Shown: positions 1 to 6,151, counted from the first letter of the stretch. The stretch: 7,533 nt of DNA from Selenomonadaceae bacterium (GCA_017445435.1 JAFSUE010000312.1:1-7533), one strand, 5' to 3'. Notes: generated from the letters alone by a model not told the origin. A program made the numbers and translations.

Positions 1-1
1 G

Positions 2-103
2 CCGAAAAAACTTTCCTTGAAAGAAAAGTTGAACTTGAAAAACTTTATTGCCGAAAATTTGACTAGCGTATTTGACGCGGGGCTTAATGACTTTGTCGAG
101 TAA
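2..103 (+). CDS. C-terminal fragment of a possible plus-strand protein
   Basis: An open frame enters from the left edge and stops at TAA 101-103, giving 33 residues that end in DAGLNDFVE. The composition is hydrophilic and protein-like (many K, L, N, E), but the piece is too short for family assignment. The opposite strand is also open here (from ATG about 140 leftward to the edge), without a visible ribosome binding site, so coding on this strand is only the better of two options. If real, the gene converges on the permease, and the plus-strand terminator at 374-416 would serve it. Function unknown. Confidence 0.33.
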   Translation, partial: PKKLSLKEKLNLKNFIAENLTSVFDAGLNDFVE

Positions 104-155
104 AAATTTTAGTGCGTGTTGAATAATTGAGTAGTACATAAAAGTAGAAAAAATT

Positions 156-212
156 ATGGTAATGAGCGGCATTTATGGCGCCTTGTGGAGTTGGACGCGG
201 CGAACATTTTAA
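156..212 (+). CDS. Doubtful 18-residue small ORF (IYGALWSWT motif)
   Basis: ATG 156 (or ATG 162) opens a frame that ends at TAA 210-212, encoding a tiny peptide whose core is IYGALWSWT. There is no Shine-Dalgarno and no visible promoter, so translation is unsupported on its own. It is listed because a second small ORF, in the leader of the metY operon (6065-6151), carries ISGSLWSLT in the same frame with synonymous or conservative codon differences. The frame stops three bases before the heptad-repeat hairpin. It may be chance. Confidence 0.15.
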   Translation: MVMSGIYGALWSWTRRTF

Positions 213-214
213 AC

Positions 215-314
215 TAGTGAGTAGTAAGTAGTGAGTAGTGAGTAGTGGTGAAAAACTACTGACTACTAACTACTGACTACTCACTAAAAACCACTAACTA
301 CAAACTACTCACTA
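215..314. repeat. Heptad-repeat hairpin (AGTAGTN / ACTACTN units)
   Basis: The left arm (215-246) is built from AGTAGTG/AGTAGTA units and the right arm (255-286) from ACTACTG/ACTACTA units. They form a 32-position stem with an 8-base loop (247-254, GGTGAAAA). The only mismatches are three purine-purine pairs falling exactly every seventh position (226, 233 and 240 opposite 275, 268 and 261). A further copy of ACTACTCACTA at 304-314 repeats 276-286 and could pair instead with 215-225. There is no coding frame of interest through it and no U-tract follows, so it is a repeat rather than a plain terminator. Confidence 0.85.
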
Positions 315-373
315 AATTTGCGCCAAAAGAAAAGTAGTTTAATTAAAAAAATAATTATTCAACACAACTTTAG

Positions 374-416
374 CGCCTTTGTTACAACGAATGCAAAGGC
401 GTCTTTTATTTTTTAG
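374..416 (+). terminator. Intrinsic terminator between convergent units
   Basis: An 8-bp perfect stem CGCCTTTG (374-381) / CAAAGGCG (394-401) with a 12-base loop is followed on the plus strand by TCTTTTATTTTTT (402-414), a good U-tract. Read on the minus strand, the hairpin starts four bases after the permease stop codon but is followed by CTAAAGTTGTG, a poor U-tract. It therefore looks strongest for plus-strand transcripts and may work less well for the permease transcript. Confidence 0.65.
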
Positions 417-1755
417 TTTTGTATTTGTAGCACAGCCAAATAAATATCAGCCAAATGGGCGTAGAAATTACAGCCACACGCATTTCAGGAATTGTAGCCA
501 TAAGCGCCACGACGACTGCTAAAAATGCCAGCGATAAATAATTTGTGAAGGGATAAAGTATCGACGGAAATTTTGTCTTGTGACCGACCGCCGCGCAGTG
601 CTTACGGAATTTTAAATGCGTCAAAATTATCATCGTCCACGTTACGATAATTGCGCCAGTCACGATTGACAGCAGGTACATAAAAATTTTGTTGGGGACG
701 AGAAAGTTTAAGATGACGGCAATTAAAGTTATTCCCGACGATAATAAAATTCCGTTCACTGGAACTTTGCGGCTTGAAAGTTTTGAAAAAATTTTTGGCG
801 CGTTGGACGTTTCCGCCATACCGTAAAGCATTCGTGAACCGCTATAACTTGCTGAATTGTAAACAGACACTGCCGCCGAAAGTACGACAAAGTTTAAAAT
901 ATTCGCCGCTGAAGTTATGCCAAGCTTTTCAAAAATTTGTACGAATGGGCTAGCTTCCGTGCCGACTTCCTTCCACGACCACAAACTCATCAGTACAATC
1001 ATTGTTCCGACGTAGAAAATTAAAATTCTGTAAATGACTTGATTTATTGCACGCGGTAAATTTTTATCAGGATTTTCAGCCTCACCCGCCGTAATACCGA
1101 TTAACTCAATGCCGCCAAAGCTGAAAAGTACGGGAACCATTGAAAGCATCATTCCCCATGCGCCGTTAGGGAAAAAGCCGCCGTGTATCCAAAGATTACT
1201 AAAATTTTCTGGGAACGGTTTACCGCTTGTGAAGATTAAGTACGTGCCGAAAATTATCATAAAAATTATTGCGGAAATTTTTATCAGCGCCATCCAAAAT
1301 TCAATTTCGCCGTAAGCGCTGACCGTCACTAAATTTATCGCCGTGATGACGACAAGGCAAATTAAAATTCCAATCCATTGTGGTATATCGGGAAACCAGT
1401 ACGCTAAATAAATTCCGACTGCCGTTAATTCCGCCATTCCCATGACGACGTACACAAACCAATAGTTCCAGCCTGAAATAAATCCTGCTAAGTCACTCCA
1501 ATATTTGCTGGCGTAGTAGCTGAATGAACCAGATACTGGCTCTTCAACTGACATTTCGCCAAGCATTCTGACGATAAAAAAAATAATCACGCCGCCGATT
1601 AAATAAGCTAATGCGACGGCGGGACCTGCTAAAGAAATTGTCGACGTTGAACCGTAAAATAAACCTGTGCCGACCGCCGTACCTAAGGCGATCATCTGCA
1701 AATGTCTATTCTTCAATCCACGTTTTAACTTGCTTGCATCTTCATTTTCTGTCAT
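406..1755 (-). CDS. Amino-acid permease, AAT family (AroP/PheP-like)
   Basis: A 449-residue APC-superfamily transporter, most like the amino-acid transporter (AAT) group of AroP, PheP, GabP and ProY. These are 12-helix proton symporters of the inner membrane. The N-terminus has the family start LKRGLKNRHLQMIALG, followed by the helix-1 motif GTAVGTGLFYGS (about residues 25-36). Other family marks are RMLGEMSVEEPVSGSFSYYA (63-82), GWNYWFVYVVMGMAELTAVG and SFGGIELIGITAGEAENP. The remembered AroP sequence follows it almost throughout, so aromatic amino acids are the likeliest substrate, but specificity cannot be read with certainty. Length is normal for the family (about 450-460) and the frame is intact. 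The ATG at 1755 has AGGAG at 1771-1775, with a rather long 15-base spacing. It lies 37 bases downstream of the DUF2225 gene with no terminator between, so it probably shares that promoter. Confidence 0.93.
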   Translation of the reverse strand: MTENEDASKLKRGLKNRHLQMIALGTAVGTGLFYGSTSTISLAGPAVALAYLIGGVIIFFIVRMLGEMSVEEPVSGSFSYYASKYWSDLAGFISGWNYWFVYVVMGMAELTAVGIYLAYWFPDIPQWIGILICLVVITAINLVTVSAYGEIEFWMALIKISAIIFMIIFGTYLIFTSGKPFPENFSNLWIHGGFFPNGAWGMMLSMVPVLFSFGGIELIGITAGEAENPDKNLPRAINQVIYRILIFYVGTMIVLMSLWSWKEVGTEASPFVQIFEKLGITSAANILNFVVLSAAVSVYNSASYSGSRMLYGMAETSNAPKIFSKLSSRKVPVNGILLSSGITLIAVILNFLVPNKIFMYLLSIVTGAIIVTWTMIILTHLKFRKHCAAVGHKTKFPSILYPFTNYLSLAFLAVVVALMATIPEMRVAVISTPIWLIFIWLCYKYKTKK

Positions 1756-1793
1756 AAAAAAATTTTCACTCTCCTAATTTAAGTTTTCTAAAT

Positions 1794-2942
1794 TTAAATT
1801 TTACCTGCGCGGTGAGCTCGAATATCTTGCCAAACGTCACGGGCTTTTTCATATAATTTTGGTGATTGAGTTCTAATTTGATTTGAAGTTATGATACTGC
1901 TGATAAATCGCGTTGCCTTGTCCATATCGCCAACCATAAAATAATTTACGCCGATAATGTAAGTTGCAACGTTGTCAGTCATTTTGCCGATTGGGTAACG
2001 TTCATTGTTGACGGATTTTTCAAAGAGTTCAGCGCACTTAGTTAAATATTCTTGTTCCTTTTCGGTATCATAATTAAGGCGACAAATCCACGCCATTTTC
2101 TGATATAGGATAGCTTGTCTGCCTAAAGATTTTTCAAACATATCTAGAAAATAAATTGCCATTTCATACAGCGTCAACGCCTCGTCTTTATCGCGAACTT
2201 CAACAAAGGGCGTTTTAAAATCGTTTTCATCTAAAAATTCTTTAATCGCCTTGCGAACACGATCAGGCATTCTCTCTAAAAATCTAGCGTCTTCCGCAGT
2301 ATAGCCACAATGTTCGCAGACCCAAACGCCATATAAATAGGGATTAAAATTTTGATAATGCGTACAAAAATCAATGTCAACCGTTTCAGCGTTAAGGCGC
2401 GTTTTAACTTGGACGACGCGCGTTTTCTTGCCGCAGATTGGACAAACTTTTTCAGCAATGATAGTGTAGCTGACTTCGGCTTTTTCATCTGCATTTGAAA
2501 TAGCGACTTCCTCTTCTTCCTTAGCCGCTTGATTTTTTTCTTTCATAAGTTTAAGCCTGTCACTAAGCATAGATTTTCTGTCGACTGGCTTAGAAGTTTG
2601 AGTTGCGGAAGATGGCGCGGCAGGTTGATTTCTATTTGTTATGCGGTTGCGAATTTGTTCACGCAATGACATAGCGGCACTGGCGGCGCCGTTCGACGTA
2701 ATTTGTTTAACTGGCGGCGTTTCTTCAGTTGGAGGTTTACCGCCGCGCAGAATTATATAAAAAATTTCCTTGCAAACATCAACGTCGTGTAGGAGACTTA
2801 GAATAGCTACTTTATTGGGCGGACCGTCAACAGACGCAGTTATAGCTGAACCAGTTGGTCTTCCGCTATGACGAATAATATTAAAAATTTCTTGGCAAAT
2901 ATCCGCGTCACGTAGCAACATTAGAAATTCATTTTTTTCCAA
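1794..2942 (-). CDS. DUF2225 zinc-ribbon/TPR-like protein with duplicated N-terminal motif
   Basis: A 382-residue protein whose C-terminal half matches DUF2225, a family of unknown function. Cysteine pairs CPICG (167-170) and CEHCG (209-212), plus Cys193 in the DFC-x2-Y-x4-NP segment, suggest a zinc site. After these, residues about 250-380 are helical and TPR-like (EMAIYFLDMFEKSLG, then YIIGVNYFMVGDMDKATRF). The N-terminus has two copies of a roughly 23-residue motif, LLRDADICQEIFNIIRHSGRP (10-29) and LLHDVDVCKEIFYIILRGGKP (51-70). A low-complexity linker rich in Ala, Ser, Pro and charged residues (about 72-160) follows. Start chosen: TTG 2942, preceded by GAGGTG with a 5-base spacer. A longer frame from TTG 3011 has a poor site, and the promoter lies inside that extension. 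No signal peptide, so probably cytoplasmic. Function unknown. Confidence 0.85.
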   Translation of the reverse strand: MEKNEFLMLLRDADICQEIFNIIRHSGRPTGSAITASVDGPPNKVAILSLLHDVDVCKEIFYIILRGGKPPTEETPPVKQITSNGAASAAMSLREQIRNRITNRNQPAAPSSATQTSKPVDRKSMLSDRLKLMKEKNQAAKEEEEVAISNADEKAEVSYTIIAEKVCPICGKKTRVVQVKTRLNAETVDIDFCTHYQNFNPYLYGVWVCEHCGYTAEDARFLERMPDRVRKAIKEFLDENDFKTPFVEVRDKDEALTLYEMAIYFLDMFEKSLGRQAILYQKMAWICRLNYDTEKEQEYLTKCAELFEKSVNNERYPIGKMTDNVATYIIGVNYFMVGDMDKATRFISSIITSNQIRTQSPKLYEKARDVWQDIRAHRAGKI

Positions 2943-2973
2943 CTCGTCACCTCTTCCATTAAAATTTTTTTTT

Positions 2974-3002
2974 ATTCTAACAAAGTGCAATAAATTTTTC
3001 AA
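2974..3002 (-). promoter_or_regulatory. Sigma70-type promoter for the DUF2225-permease unit
   Basis: TTGAAA (3002-2997), a 17-base spacer, and TAGAAT (2979-2974) preceded by TG at 2982-2981 (extended -10). Predicted transcription starts around 2967, leaving about 25 bases to the TTG at 2942 with its GAGGTG site in between. The placement supports the shorter start of the DUF2225 protein. Confidence 0.65.
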
Positions 3003-3114
3003 TAAGTTCAATTCCTTGTGATAATAAAATTTAAAAGTTTTAATGAATTAGAATTGTTTGTGAATAATTTAATTTTCTATCATATTTTCTTTTTATGCGC
3101 TTGAATACAAAGTG

Positions 3115-3143
3115 AAAAAAAATAAGCGCTTTTAATGTGCGCC
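3115..3143 (-). terminator. Probable intrinsic terminator downstream of cysK
   Basis: On the minus strand GGCGC (3143-3139) and GCGCT (3129-3125) form a 5-bp stem around a 9-base loop, followed by TA and eight consecutive Ts (3122-3115). It lies about 97 bases after the cysK stop and before the promoter of the DUF2225 unit. The stem is short, but the U-tract is good. Confidence 0.5.
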
Positions 3144-3240
3144 AATACTTTTTCAAAGTTTACAAACAATCTTTAAAACTTGCTCAATAATTTGAATTTC
3201 TATTTTTTATTAAACGATTTACTTTTTACGCAAAAAATCA

Positions 3241-4176
3241 TTACGCATTAGAAAATAATTCTGTCGATAAATAACGGTCGCCAGTGTCGGGCAAAAGTAC
3301 AACAAAAGTTTTTTCTGCGTATTCGTCACGATGTGAAAGTTCATAAGCCGCCGCCAATGCCGCACCTGCTGAAATGCCGACTAAAATGCCTTCTGCGCGG
3401 GCAAATTCCCTACCGAATTTAAACGCGTCTTCATTCTCAATCGGTACAACTTCATCATAAATTTTCGTGTCCAACGTTGCAGGTACGAATCCCGCGCCAA
3501 TGCCTTGAATTTTATGAGCGCCAGCAGTTCCCTTTGATAAAACGGGTGACGTTGCAGGTTCAACGGCTATGACTTTAACGTTTGGATTTTGTTTCTTCAA
3601 AAATTTTCCAACGCCGCTAAGCGTTCCGCCAGTACCAACGCCAGCAATAAATACGTCAACTTTTCCGTCAGTATCTTCCCAAATTTCTGGACCAGTTGTA
3701 GCTTCGTGAATCGCGGGATTTTCAGGATTGGTGAACTGTGACGGTATAAAAGAATTTGGAATGGATTTAGCCAACTCCTCCGCCTTAGCAATAGCGCCTT
3801 TCATACCTTTTGCGCCTTCAGTCAAAACAATTTCCGCGCCGTAAGCTTTCAGCAAATTTCGACGTTCAACGCTCATCGTTTCAGGCATTGTCAAAATTGC
3901 GCGATAACCTTTAGCCGCCGCGACGCTTGCAAGTCCGATACCAGTATTGCCGCTTGTCGGTTCAATGATAACTGAATCGGGTTCAAGCTTGCCGTCACGT
4001 TCAGCCTTTTCAATCATAGCCTTAGCAATTCTATCTTTGACACTGCCCGCAGGGTTGAAGTATTCAAGCTTGACTAAAATTTTCGCGTTAATTTTCATCG
4101 CGTCCGAAAAATTTTCAGCGTCAAGCAAAGGTGTATTTCCAATAAGTTCAGTTACGCTTTTATAAATTTTAGCCAT
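3241..4176 (-). CDS. cysK: Cysteine synthase A (O-acetylserine sulfhydrylase)
   Basis: A 311-residue PLP enzyme that replaces the acetyl group of O-acetyl-L-serine with sulfide to make L-cysteine, in the cytoplasm. The CysK signature is complete: NPAGSVKDR with the PLP lysine at Lys47, the substrate-binding loop TSGNTG (74-79), the phosphate-binding loop GTGGT (181-185), and the C-terminal LPDTGDRYLST. Length and motif spacing are typical, and no fused domain or damage is seen. The start is ATG 4176, with GGAGG eight bases upstream. A longer frame from TTG 4191 would put the Shine-Dalgarno inside the gene and is rejected. It lies 204 bases downstream of metY on the same strand, so it belongs to the same sulfur-assimilation block. 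The structured spacer leaves open whether it is co-transcribed. Confidence 0.96.
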   Translation of the reverse strand: MAKIYKSVTELIGNTPLLDAENFSDAMKINAKILVKLEYFNPAGSVKDRIAKAMIEKAERDGKLEPDSVIIEPTSGNTGIGLASVAAAKGYRAILTMPETMSVERRNLLKAYGAEIVLTEGAKGMKGAIAKAEELAKSIPNSFIPSQFTNPENPAIHEATTGPEIWEDTDGKVDVFIAGVGTGGTLSGVGKFLKKQNPNVKVIAVEPATSPVLSKGTAGAHKIQGIGAGFVPATLDTKIYDEVVPIENEDAFKFGREFARAEGILVGISAGAALAAAYELSHRDEYAEKTFVVLLPDTGDRYLSTELFSNA

Positions 4177-4380
4177 AAAATTTTCCTCCAATTTTTTAAT
4201 TTTTAATTAAACTACTTTTTCTTTTTGAAAAGAAAAAGTAGCAAAAAGAAAACATTACGCGCTTGTGTTCGCTAACGTGTTCATAATTCCAGCCGTAAGT
4301 TCGCTTCTACGTTACGGTATTTTTACGTTATGTACGTAGCTCATAACAAGCGCGATTACAGAAATTTTGTACAAAAATTT
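4177..4380 (-). promoter_or_regulatory. Structured metY-cysK spacer
   Basis: This spacer is unusually structured. It has a near-palindrome AAATTTTGTACAAAAATTT just after the metY stop (4362-4380), and an outer inverted repeat CGCGCTTGT (4258-4266) / ACAAGCGCG (4346-4354) enclosing about 80 bases. Inside that lie two mutually exclusive stems, CCGTAA/TTACGG (4293-4298 with 4312-4317) and CTACGT/ACGTAG (4307-4312 with 4334-4339). Nearest cysK is a 13-bp hairpin (4212-4224 with 4229-4241). No clear promoter and no S-box or T-box core are visible. It could be a cysK leader, a processing or attenuation site, or a small inserted repeat element. Confidence 0.45.
4212..4241 (-). repeat. Hairpin of dispersed CTACTTTTTCTT-type repeat
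   Basis: CTACTTTTTCTTT and its complement form a 13-bp perfect stem with a 4-base loop (TTGA). On the minus strand it is followed by TTTAATTAAAAATT rather than a clean U-tract, so termination would be weak. One arm with its flank (4201-4227) recurs in opposite orientation at 324-348, sharing GTAGTTTAATTAAAA exactly, which suggests a dispersed element. Confidence 0.55.
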
Positions 4381-5670
4381 TTAAAGTGCCGCAAATCCTT
4401 CGTCAAGGTCTGCAATAATATCGTCAATATGTTCAGTGCCGATTGAAAGGCGAATCGTTGATTGAGAAATACCAGACGCGGCAAGTTCAGCGTCATTCAT
4501 TTGGGAATGGGTAGTTGACGCTGGATGAATCACTAAAGATTTCACGTCGGCAACGTTGGCAAGCAGTGAGAAAATTTTTAAGTTGTCAATAAACTTTTTA
4601 GCCGCCGCCGCGCCGCCTTTAATTTCAAATGTGAAAATGGAAATGCCGCCGTTCGGAAAATATTTTTTATAAAGTTCGTGGTCGGGATGACTTTCAACGG
4701 CGGGATGATTAACTTTCGTGACGTTAGGATTTTTGCTAAGGTAGTCAACGACTTTCAACGTATTTTCTACGTGACGTTCAACGCGCAGTGATAAAGTTTC
4801 GACGCCTTGCAGGAGGAAGAATGCGTTCATGGGCGAAATTGCCGCGCCCATATCGCGAAGGATTGTTGCACGAATAAAAGTTGTAAATGCCGCCGCGCCA
4901 AGTGCTTTATAAAATTCGACGCCGTGATAGCTTGCGTTCGGTTCAACAAGCCAAGAAAATTTTCCTGACTTTGCCCAATCAAATTTGCCGCCTTCGACGA
5001 TAATTCCGCCTAACGTTGTACCGTGACCGCCGATAAATTTTGTAGCTGAATGTACGACAATATCAGCGCCGTATTCAAACGGGCGAATTTGGTACGGCGT
5101 TGCAAAAGTATTGTCGATAACCAGCGGAATTTTATGTTTATGGGCAATGTCGGCGACGGCTTGAATGTCAATCAAATTTGCATTGGGATTGCCAACAGAT
5201 TCGATAAAAATCAGTTGAGTATTTGGCTTAACGGCTTTATCGAAAACTTTAACACCTTTAGTTGGGTCGACAAAAGTTGTTTCAATGCCAAAGTCGGGCA
5301 ATGTATGTTCAAAAAGATTGTACGTGCCGCCGTAAATTGTAGTAGCCGCGACGATGTGATCGCCTTTATGTGCCAGCGCTTGAACAGTGTACGTGACAGC
5401 CGCCGCGCCGCTTGCAAGTGCCAATGCAGAAGTGCCGCCTTCAAGTGCCGCAATACGTTTTTCTAAAATTTCCTGCGTGGGATTAGTCAAGCGTCCATAA
5501 ATATTTCCAGCGTCACGAAGTGCGAAACGGTCTGACGCATGGTCGAAGTTATGAAAAACGTACGACGTAGTTTGATAAATCGGAACTGCGCGGGCGTCCG
5601 TGACGGGGTCGGCTTGCTCTTGTCCAACGTGCAACTGCAACGTCTCAAATTTTAACTTTCTTTCACTCAT
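4381..5670 (-). CDS. metY: O-acetylhomoserine sulfhydrylase
   Basis: A 429-residue fold-type I PLP enzyme of the Cys/Met metabolism family. It converts O-acetyl-L-homoserine and sulfide to L-homocysteine for direct-sulfhydrylation methionine synthesis. Seen in order: TLQLHVGQ near the N-terminus, YGRLTNPT (58-65), the glycine-rich ASGAAA segment (86-91), DNTFATP with Asp186 (PLP pyridine contact), SATKFIGGHG with the PLP lysine at Lys211, and the C-terminal HPASTTHSQM and STIRLSIGTEHIDD. Length of about 430 and the MetY-specific insert after the lysine separate it from the shorter MetB/MetC (about 380-390). ATG 5670 has GGGAGG about nine bases upstream. It follows the DUF2292 gene by 43 bases with no terminator, so it is probably driven by the promoter and leader at 6070-6194. 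Confidence 0.96.
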   Translation of the reverse strand: MSERKLKFETLQLHVGQEQADPVTDARAVPIYQTTSYVFHNFDHASDRFALRDAGNIYGRLTNPTQEILEKRIAALEGGTSALALASGAAAVTYTVQALAHKGDHIVAATTIYGGTYNLFEHTLPDFGIETTFVDPTKGVKVFDKAVKPNTQLIFIESVGNPNANLIDIQAVADIAHKHKIPLVIDNTFATPYQIRPFEYGADIVVHSATKFIGGHGTTLGGIIVEGGKFDWAKSGKFSWLVEPNASYHGVEFYKALGAAAFTTFIRATILRDMGAAISPMNAFFLLQGVETLSLRVERHVENTLKVVDYLSKNPNVTKVNHPAVESHPDHELYKKYFPNGGISIFTFEIKGGAAAAKKFIDNLKIFSLLANVADVKSLVIHPASTTHSQMNDAELAASGISQSTIRLSIGTEHIDDIIADLDEGFAAL

Positions 5671-5685
5671 TTTAAAATACCTCCC

Positions 5686-5706
5686 AATTCTTAATTCTTA
5701 ATTCTT
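5686..5706 (-). repeat. Triple AAGAATT heptad before the metY ribosome site
   Basis: Three perfect head-to-tail copies of a 7-base unit (AATTCTT on the plus strand: 5686-5692, 5693-5699, 5700-5706). On the transcribed strand it reads as repeated AATTAAG leading straight into GGGAGG. A similar tandem AATTAAA lies directly before GGAGG of cysK (4186-4207). Confidence 0.8.
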
Positions 5707-5713
5707 CATTCAA

Positions 5714-6052
5714 TTAAATTCCTTCGCCGTCAAGACCAGTAAATCTTTGACGAACGACGCGCTCAATTTGTACGACGCGCCCTTTCTGAATTTTTATCGA
5801 AAGTTGCCCGTAGTCAAGCGTAGAAAATTCTTGCTGAATATTTTTTTCAAGCACAGACAAATTTTTTTCGTCACGCGGCAAAATTTCTTCCTGCCAATCA
5901 GCAATTCGCCGCCGTTGTCGAACTTCAACTTGCATTAAGTAGCCGTCCTGCGCGATAAAAATAATTTCGCCATTTTGAATTTTCTGTAGCTCATTCATCA
6001 CGAACTTTAAAACTTCGGCGGGAATTTTGCCTGCAGAAATTTTTTTTGCCAT
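5714..6052 (-). CDS. Tandem-duplicated DUF2292 (YezD-like) protein
   Basis: A 112-residue protein that I read as two copies of the small DUF2292/YezD domain, which is normally found alone in proteins of about 50-60 residues. Copy 1 spans about 14-50 (NGEIIFIAQDGYLMQVEVRQ) and copy 2 about 68-104 (YGQLSIKIQKGRVVQIERVV). Both have the pattern G-x-(I/L)-x-(F/I)-x-I-x-x-x-G-x-x-x-Q-(V/I)-E followed by basic residues ending in an Arg. No signal peptide or membrane segment, so probably a basic cytoplasmic protein. The biochemical role is unknown. Its position as first gene of the metY operon, 43 bases upstream of metY, points to a sulfur or methionine function by association only. Start: ATG 6052, with AAGG about ten bases upstream. 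An in-frame GTG at 6058 would add two residues and cannot be excluded. Confidence 0.72.
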   Translation of the reverse strand: MAKKISAGKIPAEVLKFVMNELQKIQNGEIIFIAQDGYLMQVEVRQRRRIADWQEEILPRDEKNLSVLEKNIQQEFSTLDYGQLSIKIQKGRVVQIERVVRQRFTGLDGEGI

Positions 6053-6064
6053 TGTCACACAACC

Positions 6065-6151
6065 TTAGAAAAGCAAAAAGCCCGCGTCAAGTTCAACTTT
6101 CGTTAAACTCCACAGGCTTCCGCTTATCGAATCACCTAAAAAAGTTCTCAT
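6065..6151 (-). CDS. Possible 28-residue leader ORF
   Basis: ATG 6151 opens 28 codons ending at TAA 6067-6065, spanning the whole attenuator hairpin. The peptide contains ISGSLWSLT followed by KVELDAGFLLF. The stop codon overlaps the AAGG that serves the DUF2292 gene, an arrangement that would allow translation to influence both the hairpin and downstream initiation. Against it, there is no Shine-Dalgarno, and the predicted transcript start is only a few bases upstream. It has no Cys or internal Met run as expected of a sulfur-sensing leader peptide, though Ser is frequent. A second start, ATG 6155, gives only seven codons. Confidence 0.25.
   Translation of the reverse strand: MRTFLGDSISGSLWSLTKVELDAGFLLF
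6070..6119 (-). terminator. Leader attenuator hairpin upstream of the DUF2292-metY operon
   Basis: On the minus strand an outer 9-bp stem AAGCCTGTG/CGCGGGCTT (6119-6111 with 6086-6078, three G-U pairs) encloses an 8-bp stem AGTTTAAC/GTTGAACT (6109-6102 with 6097-6090) capped by a GAAA tetraloop (6101-6098). TTTGCTTTTC follows. It lies downstream of the promoter at 6166-6194 and upstream of the first gene, so it can act as an attenuator rather than the terminator of azlD. AAGC just before the stem can pair with GCTT in the tail, extending the helix. I find no S-box, T-box or other known riboswitch core in the roughly 105-base leader. Confidence 0.6.

Larger units (their letters stand above)
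104..405. other. Intergenic spacer between the left-edge frame and the permease
   Basis: About 300 bases without a convincing gene. In order it holds an unassigned AT-rich stretch (104-155), a doubtful 18-codon frame (156-212), the heptad-repeat hairpin (215-314), an 8-bp inverted repeat AAACTACT/AGTAGTTT (302-309 with 333-340), one copy of a dispersed AT-rich motif (324-348, see the copy at 4201-4227), and the terminator hairpin at 374-401. No promoter stands out on either strand. Confidence 0.6.

Noticed and set aside
1..140. Minus-strand frame from ATG about 140 to the left edge
   Set aside because: It is open but lacks a ribosome site and promoter. Its product looks less protein-like than the plus-strand frame ending at 103. 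It cannot be excluded without more left sequence.
175..231. Second 18-codon frame from ATG 175 running into the heptad repeat
   Set aside because: It has no ribosome site and ends within the repeat. It overlaps another weak frame, with no evidence favouring it.
215..314. CRISPR-like array
   Set aside because: The units are 7 bases and contiguous, with no spacers and no cas genes. It is a tandem/inverted heptad repeat.
2943..3011. Longer DUF2225-protein start at TTG 3011
   Set aside because: The ribosome site is poor, and a good promoter (2974-3002) lies inside the extension. TTG 2942 has GAGGTG with a 5-base spacer.
4177..4191. Longer cysK start at TTG 4191
   Set aside because: It would place the GGAGG ribosome site inside the gene. 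ATG 4176 has ideal spacing, and the protein then starts as CysK normally does.
5050..5466. 138-codon plus-strand frame inside metY
   Set aside because: It lies wholly opposite a confidently identified enzyme gene. The Cys- and Arg-rich product with no recognisable domain is typical of an antisense shadow.
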